Assembly: GCA_950295325.1 (NCBI GenBank)
Contig: OX485803.1
Location: forward strand, 76,585,554 to 76,649,553
Reading direction: 5' to 3'
DNA length: 64,000 nt
Source of the DNA: Polytrichum commune
Lineage: Eukaryota > Streptophyta > Polytrichopsida > Polytrichales > Polytrichaceae
The notes below the pieces were generated by a model. The model ran no database searches and was not told the DNA's origin. It saw only the letters and a list, made by a program, of their open reading frames with translations. Each line of letters opens with the position of its first letter. The first letter of the stretch is position 1. Shown in pieces: positions 24,801 to 38,107 of this stretch. The position numbers and the translations under genes were made by a program.

Positions 24801-27800
24801 ACATCTTCAATGAGTGTGCTCTGAACTGAATAACCGGACTCAAGATTTATCTGATACATTTGCATGATACCTCAAGTACCACCACAAAGACATAGTTTCT
24901 GATGAGCATAGAAGAAGGTCTATTTTAATGTCAAGACACTGCTAGAATTCTGAAACTAGAGAATATGGTGCAAAAGTTGATGCAAGTTGAATCAAGTTGA
25001 AACATATTTACTTGCAGAGAGACCCAATACATACCTTTGAAGCCAGACTTTCAACTGGTTCCGCCCCATTATATACAGCTGAGTAAGAAAAACAATAGGC
25101 CAGAACAGCTGCCAGCAAATGTAACTCCACCTTCACCTCGTTTCTTGTCATGTCAAAATGGTGGCACATCTCATTCAGCTGTGACACCCCAAAACGATTG
25201 TCACGTGCTGTACTTGGATCTTAACCAAAAATATATAAGTACGAGTGTGGTTAGTTAAAAGTACTATGAAGAGGATAACCCACTAAGTCCCTTAGGAAGT
25301 CCCAGGTGAGGTGTATGTCAAAAGTATTTTCTTGACACTCTAGGGTATGAAGTATACTTAGGGCCACTTTACACTATGGCCAAGGCGGTGACCATGATAT
25401 TGTGAGGGCCCTTGAAACTCATCCAAAGGCCATACCATGAAAATTTGAAACTGAGTTAATTTGAAATTGACTTTGATGTGGTCACAGGCCTTCACCTGAA
25501 CTGTAAAGACATTTGTGACCAGGCTCTCAACTGATTCATGCTATTTCATTACCATCCTATCATTCATGTGAATACTTTTGAACAAGGAAATTATACTAAA
25601 TCAAAGGGTTGTAATGATTTTGAAGTATAATGGTCTCCCGACTTTGTGTTAGACCCACCTCGTTGACACGGGCTTCGTGCAAAATCTGGTAGACCATTAA
25701 CATTATCCATTGCATGCTATGTAGGACTCCACAGAGGTTCTCATCCACTCAGATTCCTTGGTCCTTTATGCCTCTAAGCTCTAATATAGGTAAAGTGAAG
25801 TGGGATGGTCTCGGCCTTTTCCACCAATGAGAGATTTTAGATTGCCATGGTCACTGGCCCTTAAGCTCTAGTGTAAAGTACCCCTTAAAAGCCAGAAAAT
25901 ATGATATACACAACCTAAAGTTTAACACAAGTAGATATATACTCACATGTATTTTTAGTTTCTCATTAGATTGTGATTGAGAAAGGAGGCGCAAAGCCAA
26001 AACTGCATCCGGAGGGAGCACTGCAGACCAGCTTGCACCCCCACACTCATGGTTGTGTTCGCCTCTCCACCTTCGACCTTCAACATCTTGGCTAAGTTCT
26101 CCACAAGAACCATGTCGGCAAGATTCATCGCAATAAATTGGTATTGCACATGCACTGCACGGGATGGGGCTCGGTGGCAGCTGCTTGAAGCAGAAGTGAC
26201 AATGCGTTTTACGGTACCTCTTCAGGATAATCTGCAAAACATGGAATTGTGGAATGTCAAAGCTTCATGCAGATGATCAAAAGTACGGGATTGGGGAGAC
26301 ATCAGCAGTTAAAGTTTAGAGTTTAGAGTAGCACCAACAAAAGTCAGCTGAATTATAGTGGTAAAGCCAGTTTTAAAAGTTGCAATCTCTGAGGGAGGGG
26401 TTACAGACTTTGAAAACAGAGTTCAGTGGGCCAAGGTAGAAACTATTCGGCCTTGACATGTGACTAAGTTTGGGGAGCTTGAGCTAAGGTTGGTCCCTCT
26501 TCTTTTGAGTTGAAATGTCCTTTCTGATCTGATAAGGGATGGTGGATTCGAGCCTTACAAAACCTCCGTCTTGGATTGGAGTTGAAAATAAACATTTCTG
26601 CCTTAAAAAGAGGGACCAACCTTGAAAAGCTCCCCAAGGTTAGGCCCATGTCAAGGCCGAAACTCATTTACGTTGGCCCACCAAACCCCCTTTTAAGAAC
26701 GACATTTTTGAACGTGTGTGAACCCCACATGACTGGCCTTTGTTTCTCATACATGGGCTTACTAGCTCAAAGTTACTTTGTCAAGTTCTTAGCAATAGCG
26801 CAGCTTATCAATAAGAAATGTGTAGCCTCAACTGGATGGTTATAGAATGTAACTTTTCAGAAACTTACTGCAGCATATGGCTCTTCCTCAAGTACTAACG
26901 GACCAGGCTGAAGGGTTTTTTTGGTATTCAATCCCCATTGCTTATCAGATGTCCAACACGATTGCACATCATCTGCTGTGTGGGACTGTCCTGGTTCCCA
27001 TCTTCTGCATCCTGGAACAAAAAGCTACCACTTAAAACACATAACACAAAAGATGAAAAAAATCCTGCAACCACTAATACGATAAGCATTCTTAAAGACT
27101 GTAACATGCCTGGACCAATTTTGACTATTCCATGATCTCTGTTGGATAAATGCAATGCTTGGCAACATTCCTTGATTTTCAAAATTTTGTGTAAAATGAA
27201 GCTTCCATGGTCAAAAATTGAGTTTTTTGACATTCAAGCTCTTTTAGCACATATACCATATTAGAATTTGTCAGACACATATTAAATTATTTGTGGCCAA
27301 TTACAGTTGAATATACAGTGGAACATATAGAGTGGAGTCCAAGGAGGCTTACCAAAAGTGAAATTTTTCACTGAGTTCAAAGTGCAAAGAAAAACACAAC
27401 ACTATTTTCATGCAACAAAATGATGAGCGGCGCGTACCTGGCCTGCACAGTAGGTATCTCAGATGCATGTTCAGAAAAATCCAACCCAGACGCCCATTTT
27501 GTCACCTTTGTTAACTCACAGGCAATCTGATTTCTTCCACTGAGTGAGGTTTCAAGAGCAAAAGCCTTTTGCAGATCCCCCACTGCTTTTCCATACATGT
27601 GCAAACCATGTCGAACTCTGCCCCTCCTGTACCATGCCTGCAGAAAAAACAACGAGATTGTACTCAAGAACTGAAGCAATTAAAGGACTGGTGAAAACTC
27701 AAAAAAAGAAGTAGCTCATGAGGTGTCTGTCATCTATACATTTCATTCCAGCAGTACCATGCTTTCTAGCCAGACTAGTTCATAGTGTAGAGAAAATTCC

Positions 27801-30088
27801 AACATCTGTATAGCATACATTTTTGAGAGTAGACGGAAGTGCATCAAAACAAAATTTTCTGGTGAACACTAAGAATCAGAAACAAGTGGAAAGCCAAAGA
27901 CCGTAAATGAGATGCAAGTAAATGTTGAATACCTTGGAGTAATCTGGTTGTAACTCAATGGCTCGTGTGCAGTCCTTCTCTGCTGCATCTAGTAGCTCCA
28001 TTGCCTACAACTGAGAATTCCTCAGCTTTCGTATTCTAATAATAAAAAAGGAAACAACTTTGTGCACACCAACATCTGATGAATTTTGGCAAAAGCTTGG
28101 TAATGGTGTTTATTATTCCACAAATCTCAGAGGAAAGAAAGGAGTAAAACAAACAGCAAGTACCACGCCCCCAGTATCATATAATTTCAAAATGAGCACC
28201 AATGTTGTTCAGACTTCTCATGAAATGTTGACAACATTACATACATTTGGGAAACATTCTTCACAAAAAGTTGATGCTACGCCAATTTGCAAACTGGATT
28301 GAGATAAGGAAAACATATGCAATGGCCATTTAATGAACAGGTAAAAATGCATACATGTGATGCAGCTGCTCGATTTACAAACAGCGTAGCAACAGTTGAT
28401 TTATCGACATTGCTGCTCAATGGCGCATACTGCAATGCCTGCATAATTCCAATATGATTGAAAACACCCTGACACGTCAGAATTCCCAGTGTTCTTCAAT
28501 GTCAGAAGAGATCACAGACTGCAAGATGGGTGGGGCAGTAAACTATAATGTGGAGACCTCACATTTCAGTTATCATCTAAGTCAACATTACTCTTGTTTG
28601 GGATTTGGTTGTTTTGCATACAACACCTTCCATGTTTGGTTAGATTGCAGTGAATGCTTGGAGGTAGTGTGGAGGTTTGAAGAAAAATCATTCTACATCG
28701 GTTCATTGAGGATCAAACTCATTTCGGCATGTCAAGTGGTGCTTAAAGAAGTTTGGCCCTCAATGAAGTGATATATGTTGCTCTTCATTTACATTGAAAC
28801 ACTACCTCGAAGCATGCACCACAAGTGGAAAGAAATTATTGAATTTGCATGCAAAACAACCAATGAAAGATCATAGGGGACCAACTCCCGACGAAATGTC
28901 CCATTGAGTTCAAGGATAACCATATTACACACACCCTACAACCCACAGGAAAAATAAATAAAAGTATATGTGGTCATGGACACCTTACCTCCGTGTAGAG
29001 TCCCAGTGCCTCTTGGAAGGAAGAGCTTCCAAAAGCCTTGTTGCCTTGGCGCTTGAATTCTAGTGCTGTCTCGAGGTCTTTGGCGCAATTTGTAATAGTA
29101 GAGTCTGTGAGTTGCTTGAGTAACTTCGTCCATAAGATTTCCACAACATAAACCACATCAGGAACACTAAGACCAGACTCCACCAATTCCACAAAAAAAC
29201 TTGACGTTGTGGCATCAGTCTCCACTGCCCTGGAGACATTCAACTTCCCAAAACAAGCAAGCTTGCCTACATGGGAAGAGAATCCCAAATTTGTTTCAAA
29301 AATCGTATGAAAAACAACGAACAAAAATACTGTATGCATAAACCCTGAAATTGAATGCTCTGTTGAACCCTAGGCACAGCTCGTCACATATTTAGCAAAC
29401 CCACACTCTAAACCCACTCCATCAACTCACAAGGAAGAGTAAACTAAAATTAAAAGATCTTCACAAGCCTAAATTCATACACCACTCTAAATTCATACAT
29501 CAACAATGATTTAATACTCATTCAATCCCATCAAATCACAACACTGAAGCATTGCCTACCGCCATTGGGTTGCATTGCTAATCTTTTAGCAGCAAGACCT
29601 GAAAGGTTGGATTATGAGTTGAATAAATGCTGAATGAAACATTAGCTAAATGTTGAGTTAGCACTAACAAGATATTAAGCCCTGAAGGCTATGTACCAAC
29701 ACCATTAAGGGCCGGTCACTTGCACTTTGAGATGATCGTCCTTAACCTCCAAACTTGGTACACTTAATAATCTTAGAGAGTGACAGGCATTCTTGGACAA
29801 CATGAAAAATGCCCAAAACGCACCAAACATTTCCCATTAACATGACAAAATGGACCTAAACACACAGCTCAATTTCTTCTTGAAATCCTTAATTGGCTTC
29901 CAAATCAACCAGCTATTATCAATTTTTAAGAAAATTCCATGAGAGATGAGGTTTCTGACCTGTAAGCATGTCTCGTTGCTGGAGAGGTGATGGACAAGGG
30001 CATAACATGTTGCCCCCACTGTCGAAATCTGGGTCTTTTCAATTTTTCGCAACAGATGCCCCGGCAACGTCGCCTTCACAGCTTCCAT
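21876..30088 (-). CDS. SMYD4-like protein: TPR, split SET domain and MYND zinc finger
   Basis: Likely protein-lysine methyltransferase. Exons (minus): 30088-29960, 29598-29560 (doubtful), 29266-28989, 28438-28355, 28004-27933, 27637-27438, 27004-26869, 26231-25947, 25178-25035, 24671-24441, 23913-23758, 23482-23279, 22780-22680, 22530-22416, 22299-22219, 22094-21876. From the third exon on, every junction is phase-consistent. TPR motifs come first (FKRQGNKAFGSSSFQEAL; LDAAEKDCTRAIELQPDYSK; AWYRRGRVRHGLHMYGKAV). The SET start is VLEEEPYAA. A MYND finger (CHFC, CSAC, YCDESC, HNHEC) splits the SET domain. Then come QVRANAMAI, GSKMNHSCSPNVHASF, ELCYGAQ, and post-SET cysteines CACTAC / CSRMGC. The C-terminus is helical. 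Total is about 820 aa. The closest plant type I recall is the TPR-SET protein family of Arabidopsis At1g33400. The join of exons 1 and 2 is unresolved by frame. Confidence 0.9.
26426..26681. mobile_element. Foldback element (about 85-bp arms) in a SMYD4-like intron
   Basis: Left arm about 26426-26512 and right arm about 26595-26681 are inverted repeats sharing GTGGGCCAA, CGGCCTTGACATG, TTGGGGAGCTT and AAGGTTGGTCCCTCTT. The loop is about 80 bp. It lies in the intron between the exons at 26231 and 26869. This is a MITE-like foldback, and the RNA of either strand would form a long hairpin. No clear target duplication. Confidence 0.75.
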
Positions 30089-32113
30089 TGGAGTTTCAAC
30101 CAAAAAACTTGGTCCGAAAATGGCTTAAACTCGGAACCCACGAACGAATTCGCCAGCAACCAGCACCGCTACATTGCCCAGAACTTCATCCCCCGAAGCG
30201 CACTCTCCCCAAACTCTCCCTCCGTCCCCATCGGGGCAAAGCCCAGCATGAGAAAACCTGGTTATTCAAACCCCAGGTTTTCGACCGGCACGTGGCAGTT
30301 CTACCAACCTGGGGTTTAAGTTCCATTAGGTACATACCCAATTATTGGGCACAATTTCTTGGGAATAGCACCGAAGCGGCCTCATGAGTCAACACTATTT
30401 GCAATCGTTTTTCTTTTCCCTTAATTCGATAACATGATTCTTTTGTGCCATTCGGAGCATTTCTTTTTACTGCAATCACGGCGGCATCTCAATTTCCGCA
30501 CGTAACTTGCGAAGATTCACCTGATTTTACTACTACATCCAAGAAAGCAATGTACTTTTCGTAGGCAACCAGACAAGCAAATGTTACCCACAAACAATGG
30601 TTGCAACAAGAGTAAGCTAACCACCAATACCTAACAACATTGGGGTGGTGGTATTTTGGATCTTTCCTCTTTGATAAGTGGAACATTTTAATGTTGCACC
30701 ACTCAATGAAATCAAAGGAGAGAAGGAATAATGTATCGTGTAAGAGTGTACTTGTCGTTCATTCAAACATAAAAGCCCTTAAATAGTATTCAACACAAAG
30801 GGTTTTTTTAAGTTAGTTTGACACCATAATCAGTTTCAAAGACTCCCAACTCGTTTATTTGAGGTCATTGGAGATGAATCGACAACAAACTTATAAGGTG
30901 TCAAGTGTTTATGTTGGATGGATGAGAGGTATGCTCATATACAATATTTCCCTCTCTCCGAAATCAATCACCTACCGAGTTAGTGCTTTCAAGAGTTTCA
31001 TATGATTCAAATATCATTAAAGAGGGGTAAGACATGTGGGGCTCCTATGTGCTCGCTCTTCTTCATCGGACAGCCATATTTGCGTGGTATATGGCGAGGT
31101 TTGTACTTAAGACTAGACATCAATAAGACATGTGGCATGATGAGATTGGACTATGTGCTCATTGTATATACTATCATTATAGGTTCACACTTGTAAGGTT
31201 TATGTTATTGTTTAAAGAGAATGAGTGTCTTGGCATTGACCTCTATTAATCCCAAGTTTGAAACTTGAAATGACAAACAATGATCTTTTGCATTTGTAAT
31301 TGCTAACCATGTGAAACTATCCTCAATCAAATCCAATAGGAAAAATTGTTCCCGGAGTTGAAAGTGCCCACAATAAGACCATATGCCTTATGCCTCCCAA
31401 AAAACCTCTTGGTTCCCATCGTGTGGTATGGACTAGGTATGAGATATTCACAAAACTATGGAGTCTTTGTAAAGATTTCACGTAAACCTCCAATTTCCGT
31501 AACATTCCTAAGAGTGGGCATGGCATTCTGCATGGGTTTACATAAGAACAATGGGCTTGGGTGTTTGGACTCAATCTAATAGACTCTAACCCAACCGGTG
31601 GGAGTTGGTCATTAAATGTTCACATCATTGTAATTGCGGCTAGTGTAGCATATTTGAATGCAAAGATAAGTTGGCCCACCATCACACTTGGTAAGTACGA
31701 TGAAGTCTAACATCTAATGATTTGCTAAGGTAGAGGGTGTTAAACCCATTACCCTACCCTAAACCCACACTTACACCAACCTCCCAACCACCACCATTCT
31801 ATTAAGTCGAACCATTCACCATGGAAAAAAGCATGCCCAAGCTTACGGAGTAACAGGTTTAGATTTGGACTTCGTTAACTTAACCCACTTTCAGGTTTGT
31901 CGGAAGTATACCTAATATTCAAAAATGCCAAAAAACTTGTGATTGAGGGCAAGGCATACTTCATTCCAACTTTTTTTTTAAAGCCATAAATAACCAGATT
32001 GTGAAATCTTAAAACCTAAATTGAATATGATGACTTAATCACTCCAGAAGCATCGCTATTTTAGGCTTCCTTGAGAATGTGGAGATGGGGGGGAATAATA
32101 CTAATAATTATTA
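30089..32113. other. SMYD4-like promoter side, then repeat DNA
   Basis: The first 250 bp are relatively GC-rich and probably hold the promoter and 5' UTR of the SET-domain gene. From about 30690 the sequence belongs to dispersed family R (see 30690-31410). No gene seen. Confidence 0.4.
30690..31410 (+). repeat. Dispersed repeat family R, longest copy
   Basis: Parts recur at 41285-41600 (GTTTATTTGACACC / AGTTTGACACCATAAT, ATGTTGGATGGATG.GAGGTA), at 39100-39385 (GAATGAG..TCTTG.CTTTGACCTCTAT, CAATTGCTAACCA.ATGA), around 45240-45300 and at 58860-58960. No coding capacity. It could be LTR-derived, but no end structure is visible. Confidence 0.5.
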
Positions 32114-32320
32114 CTAAACTAAATATGATATTTAATGTCACTTACTATTTGGAATTACGCATTGTTGTATCTATTCATTATCTATCTTATATCTTACCAA
32201 CAAATGTCAAATTCGTTGTTTGGAAATTACAGAACATAAACAAAATTTACTTGATAAAAAAAGATTATAGCATTGTGTAACTCCAAACAATAAGTGACAC
32301 TAAATATCATATTTAGCGTG
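32114..32320. mobile_element. MITE with about 45-bp terminal inverted repeats
   Basis: A 207-bp element. The left arm contains CTAAATATGATATTTAATG then TCACTTACTATTTGGAATTAC. The right arm, reverse-complemented, contains CTAAATATGATATTTAGTG then TCACTTATTGTTTGGAGTTAC. The superfamily is undetermined because no convincing target duplication is present. It directly abuts the hAT-like MITE at 32331. Confidence 0.75.
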
Positions 32321-32330
32321 TCACTTCATG

Positions 32331-32557
32331 CAATGTCCATGGAACTTTCGGACACAATCTATCGAGAGCCTCGTGTTTCCAAGACCAATTGGTTACATGT
32401 TGACATCTTTCGGTATTCTTTATGAAACCGAGGAATATTCTATAAATTCCTCTAAATGGATCGGTAATTTCACCCAAAGTCTTGAATGTGAACCCGTTTT
32501 TTTCTCAAACTCAACCGGTTCATCCGTAACTAACAATTGGTTCTCCCCATTTCCTTG
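32331..32557 (+). mobile_element. hAT-like MITE, family copy 2, 8-bp TSD
   Basis: A 227-bp copy of the family at 4105, 44649 and 60482. Starts CAATGTCC and ends CCATTTCCTTG. Flanks ACTTCATG (32323-32330) and GCTTCATG (32558-32565) form a near-perfect 8-bp duplication. The internal words CAAACTCAACCGGTTCAT and GTCTTGAA match the other copies. Confidence 0.75.
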
Positions 32558-33034
32558 GCTTCATGCAGTTGTTTCATCCAATTAAAGCATTTGAAAGGAC
32601 ACCATGGCGTGACGCCATTCATTAATGGAACCTTCGAAGATAGCTATTAAAGAGACGCAATATCTTTATCCTCGCAAATACTCCATTGGCTACTTCCCAC
32701 ATTCGGCCATGCACAAGTTTTTGACGGGTCCATTTCGACCCCTTTACCTTACTTAGAGAGCCGGCTCCTTTGGACACATAAAGTGTAAGTTCCTTATTAA
32801 CACATTTGCACAAGTTATGATCATGTCGATCCGAATCCATTGAGTGACTCGAGCATCTTCGTTTTCGTGCTCGTCCACAACCACCGGGTCTTCTTCGAAT
32901 CCCTTTCGTCTTTGACCTTTATTACACATTCATTGCACTCGTATATTCTATATGATGGCATGGTTGTCTAACTTTCCTAAGGGTTGCCAAACTTTCACAA
33001 CACATGTAAAAAGTCGGAGGTAAAGTTCTTTTAG

Positions 33035-33420
33035 GGTAGACGGGTCTTGAATGGTTACTTTTTTATATGACTACCTCACTCTCTTACAATACGAAACACG
33101 CGATAATCCCAAGATGGCTACAATTTTGAATCAAGACCGTGGCCGCTTCCTCGTAATTTTGGAGCTCGTATGAATGTTTTATTCATTATCAGAGTGAAGA
33201 TTCTCATCCTCATTATATGGTCTCTCTCTCTCTCCAATTATGTTGATTATTGAGCTTTGAATGAATGTCATATTTTGAGCATGCAATCCGATCTCTTCCA
33301 AATGCGTTGATTTTTTGTACCTATTTTTGGAGCCACACCAAACCACATACAACTCAAATATAGGTGTCCAATTAGGATAAGTAACCGAATTAGGCACGTT
33401 TAATCTTGTTATGGATTGCG
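33035..33420 (+). repeat. Dispersed repeat family Q, copy 2
   Basis: Matches 4455-4840: GTAGACGGGTCTTGAATGG, ACACGCGATAA, TTGGAGCTC.TATGAA, GAGTGAAGATTCT, ATATTTTGAGCA. A 124-codon minus-strand frame over it (33179-33553) has no family motif, and I treat it as chance or relic. Confidence 0.5.
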
Positions 33421-35887
33421 TACTGCTCAAAAAGAATTTCTTATTGAGCTTATTTGACCAAAAAATGTAGCATTGACATACATTAATCATGTGTTGGGGT
33501 TGCCTCTCTAGGCTTGTGTATCCACAAAGACACGTGTTTAAGAGAATCTCCAAGTTTTACCAACTACTTTCACAATCAATGGTGAACATGGTTGAGAAGA
33601 CGTATGTATCAGTTAAGGAATTGACAAAACATGCACTTCTGATAACATCATAAAATTATAAGAGGTCCGGTCATTTTCAATTTGATTTGTGGTTAGTGTT
33701 TGATCGTAGACTTGCTAATGCAACACGATTTTGAAGACATAAATTTGATCGATATTACAAGATGGAGAACAAGAAGAAAAAAACAACGAAATGAATAACA
33801 CCCGCATACCTTAAGTTCTTTCGGAAATAATCACCCAAATATGAACACCATGTTTTCTAACCTTGAGTAGATATAAGTGTCAAGCCAAGTCGGCATTCAA
33901 GGTTTTTGAAACCAAAACCAACATCATTACTCTTTTCCTCCCATCACTTTATAACTCTCCACCACCCTACAATAAGTTAAGTTTGTTCGTCAAAATGATC
34001 GTACCTTGCCAATTATGTTTTTGTAATTCTTATGAGATGGAAGTGTCAAGATTTGCCAACAAGGAAAATGGAAGCACGTTGACGCTACTTTCATTTTGTT
34101 TTTTTTCATAGTTTGGACTCATATGTTAGTTGTAAACACGTTGGGTCCAAAATCTTGCTCACAAATGATATGATTATTCAGATTTGGAGTTTCCTTGATC
34201 TTGGGCTCTTATTTTAACCTATCCCTATACCGTAGGGTTTACAATAGAATTTGGGTTCATGAAACTTAGGGTTCAAAACACCTCTTAAGTGTCCTTTATC
34301 TATGGACTCAATATTGGACCCAAGTTTAAAGTTTAGTTTCTCAAATTGGGTGCGATGCTCTCAAACTGACAAACTAGATGTGTTGACGAGAAAGTGTTGC
34401 CGAACTAGTGTTAGTTCATTCTCCTGTGTTTCAAACTTGCTCCATGGTGTAAACTCCTTGGACTAAAAAAATCCACCCTCAATGAATATGATTACTCAAT
34501 CATGCAATTTTCTTTGGTCTTGGACCCTAAATTATAATGTTCCTTCCAAGTATTTTTTTCTAGAGGCCCTATGGAGCCTAGTTGTGAAAAGATTTAAAAG
34601 GCAAAAAGGACTCGTTGATAAAACTTGGTTTCAGACAAGGCAATAGCCAAAGTGTCACACCAATTAACCTACTAGTGCCAATTACCAACATGATTATGAG
34701 CAAGCGGGCTAGTGTAGCATGCACATGGGATAGACTCCACTCGAGGTGGTTTCGTTGTTCGTTGCCATGTTTAAGAATTCTTAGCATGTTTGCTTTTTGG
34801 CAGTTTTGAAGTTCACCTCTTGCGTTGCTTGGGTTTTGGTCTTGACTTTTGATGCAATCTTGTTAGTTAGTGTTGACCCTTGGTGTTGGCATTTAGAATG
34901 GAGGTTCAAATATGGATACACTACTATACATGCCTTATCCAAAGGAGCAAACTTTCCCTTGTTGCCAAAGTTATCGAGTTTAGTTTCTATACGTACAACC
35001 CATTGTCCTAAACTCATTGTATATGCAAAACATTTCATCCTATCAACCTTCAATATTATGTAGTTTTTTAATATACAACCACTTTTGTATCTTCCTAAGA
35101 AAACCTTATGGAACCAACTTGTTAAGCTCTAAACACACACTATCATAAAAACTACACTAAACATAACCACTTAAATTTTGTTCTCTTAATGATGACCAAC
35201 CCTTCAATAACGCCAAAAACCCTTACAAATAAATGGCGGGCTCGTTCCCGATCGGCATAGAGTATGGAGTCCGCAAGTGACGTCCTTGGGATGTCCTTAC
35301 TCCCTTGTCCTCTATGGGCCCCCCTCTAGGTGTACAATGGACGCCAAATCGAATGTCATCATGAGGGGGACAAAGTGGTCCGGAAAGTGATGATTTCAAA
35401 ACATGGCCGTCTAGCATCGGAGTCACGATGCTTACCTACATGAATACTCATTCTTTTCCCCAAACGGGCCCTATTTTTTTATGTAGCTTTATCCTTTTGT
35501 GAACGCCGTTCACGGTCAACTATGTGGGCCAAAAGGTGACTCAATGCAAAAAAAAGACCCAACAATTTCCTTTTGAAGAGATAGAACTTTGAATACTCAT
35601 GTTGGTTTGGCAACATAACGCAAGCTCCATCATCGCATCCCACAAATCGCTTTAATATTCAAAGTGAGACGAATCTACAACAATGGCAAGTATGATGGGT
35701 GGTGGTGTCGGTGCGTGCTTCAAGAGTCGTAACGGGCCTTCTTCCCATTTCTTCTTCGACACCCGGATGTTGGAGAATGAAGTACTCTATCCTTGTGTTG
35801 GTGTGCCTAGATCACCTAGCTACTACCCTCATCATGAACACGATCTTTCTATCCACACCTCATCCATTCTTTATTATATGAATCCAA
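33421..35887. other. Non-coding repeat-rich DNA
   Basis: Short frames only. 33555-33650 resembles 39550-39645 (ATGGTGAACA, GA.GTATGTAT.CAGT.A). Nothing coding recognised. Confidence 0.35.
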
Positions 35888-36472
35888 CACTACACTAGAT
35901 GTTGCATTTAGTGTCGTATGGTAACTTTTCTAATGACACTTCGTATGAAGTAGTTTTATATGTACTATCATTCTCACTTTCTTTGAAGCTCATCCACTAC
36001 CCAACTATAGGAATAAACTTTGGTTTGTTCTGCATCCGAACATTTTCGTAATAAAACATTGTCATGGATGATCAAAATTTGGATTAAAAATCACTTGGTA
36101 AGTGACAGTTGTTGCAACATTGTAAGTCTATAATGTCCAAATATGGTATGAGACGACTCTAAACTACTGGATGATGGTGGAGAGATACTCAAATTTCAAG
36201 GAAGAGGTTGGCGGTTCGATTCCCAGTTGTGTAATGTCCTCTCTACTTGACGGAAAGCTTGTCAGGTGGTCAACTGCCTCATGTGCATGTGCCTTGGCAT
36301 TGGCCTATCGACCTTCTATCTAATTTTTTATTTTAAAAGGTCCAAATATTTTCATAAGGAATGACGAATAATGTTAGGTTTAAACTTACCGTGGATGACA
36401 CTACACAAACGGTTTACGATTAGTTTTGAGCAAGACAAATAGCATTGGTGACACTAAAAACCATATTTAGTG
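35888..36472 (+). repeat. Family Z element, copy 1, containing a nested SINE
   Basis: Begins CACTACACTAGATG and ends near CCATATTTAGTG. Homologous to 60249-60873 (same orientation) and 43694-44293 (inverted). Shared words: GAGCAAGACAAATAG.ATTGGTGACA, AATAATGTTAGGT.TA, and ACTTGGTAAGTGACA / ACTAAGTAAGTGACA. A SINE occupies 36145-36339. Confidence 0.75.
36145..36339 (+). mobile_element. tRNA-derived SINE (family S), copy 1, with 10-bp TSD
   Basis: A 195-bp insertion flanked by GTCCAAATAT at 36135-36144 and 36340-36349. Starts GGTATGAGACGACTCTAAAC, carries a B-box GGTTCGATTCC near 36213 and ends in a T/A-rich tail. The inverted family Z copy at 43.7-44.3 kb has the uninterrupted target (ATGTCCAAATAT), which confirms the borders. 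Confidence 0.85.
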
Positions 36473-37286
36473 CACATCTTTCACATCTATTTGTGTGGGA
36501 TGAAAGTTGGTGTGGGTTAAAAACACCGTGGCCCACTGTATTCTATGTATAGGTTAAGAGTTATGATGGATTATAAATGACAAAAATGTTTATTATATGT
36601 GTATTTTAAGCAATTGAAATGTTTGTTTTGTAATATAATATTGGGATTCCATATTGTTACTTCCAACCCACAAAAATGAAAGCTTAGTGTGAAAGAATGA
36701 TTGTGCATTTCTAGTTTTGAACATACGATATTATGGGTCAAGAGTGGCATGGATCAAGAAAAGCCATATCGGCAAAAATTACTGTTGCATGTCAAAAGGA
36801 CACTAGGCCATAGTAATAGGTGTGGAAAGTGTGCACTAGTAGGTGCAATTAAGTTGGCGATGCGAATAAGTTGCTTCTTACCCATGAAAATTAAAAGTCA
36901 CCTAAAACTTAGAACGTTGTTTACCTATCCATATAATAACCACCATAGAAACATATTTCATGTATTTTGCTACTAGGATGATAAATACCCAAATTGGCAT
37001 GGAATATCCATAAATTAGTGTGGGCCACCCTAATTGCACATATGAGTGAAGTCGGTAGATAGATGGGTGGATTGAATCTTCGTGAGGTCGATTCTATGTA
37101 GATTGGTGATGTGAGAGGTCACCTTGTACATAAAAGACATAAATGATTGTGCGGAATCGATTTTCATATTCTAGGTGCTTGTCAACCTTGTTGAAGGAGA
37201 TAGCAAAATGCCAAGTGTAATCATACCTTGAGAATGTACACATCACATCACTAGGAATGGCAAGAATATATTGCAACATTTGGGAT
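36473..37286. other. Non-coding repeat-rich DNA
   Basis: No gene. A stray TTAGTGTGGGCC motif near 37015 recurs around 37495 and 38060 and may mark further element ends. Confidence 0.3.
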
Positions 37287-38107
37287 CTACACTAAGTAGT
37301 CCTATAACCATGAGCCAAAATAGTTTTCTAAAGCCCGTGCTAATTCTCAAAGAGAGAGACGATGACAACCTCTGGTGTTGGTGTGAATGAGGGCCACTTC
37401 ACCTTGATCATAGCTGCAAGTAACACTGATTCCCACGAAGAGAAGAAATGTGGGCAACATTGATTTTCAACCCACACTAAAAATTTACTAGAGAATTAGT
37501 GTGGGTCATGTTAACGCGTGTGATTTGTATTTGTTCTGATTTTGATAGTAGGTGATTTATTAATTTATTAGTTTTTTTGATATTTTACATGTAAGGTGTC
37601 AATTGAAAGTCTCAAGGAAGACCGAATGTTGTATTTTAAGTATATTTAGACACATTTTCAAAATTAAACTTTTTGGTTGCTTCAATTCTATCATAAGATC
37701 CCACAATATACTTATGATATTCCTAAACTTTATGGAAGATGTGTGAATCCTTATTGATTACTTGAATGTTATGTTGTTAAAATATGATGAAGAAAATAAT
37801 TTTTTTTATGCTAAATGTATATAATCAAATGTTGAATACTAAAATAAATCAAAACAATTGTTGTATATTCTCATAATCAACTTTGCATATTCTATTGAAG
37901 GATCTTACCATATAACCCTATCGTAGGATCCTATGATAGAATTCAACATGTTGTAATTCTAGACTTAGACTTAATCTAGTTTTACTTAAATATGTGTTCT
38001 AAAGGGAAGACCCATGGTCTTGGACCGACGTTAATACCACCTTGACTAGAGAATTAGAGTGGCCCACACTAATTTTCCACTCATAACATTAGGACTATTT
38101 AGTGTAG
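37287..38107. mobile_element. TIR element with CTACACTAAATA-type ends
   Basis: About 820 bp. The left end is CTACACTAAGTAGTCCTATAACC and the right end, reverse-complemented, is CTACACTAAATAGTCCTAATG, both continuing to ATGAG. It has no coding capacity. The ends resemble those of 40086-40390 and family Z. Confidence 0.55.

Noticed and set aside
33179..33553. 124-codon minus-strand frame
   Set aside because: No domain recognised and it overlaps repeat family Q; its homologous region at 4.5 kb does not keep the frame.
36200..36225. Possible tRNA gene from the GGTTCGATTCC box
   Set aside because: No cloverleaf is present. The sequence recurs in three dispersed copies with target duplications, so it is a SINE.
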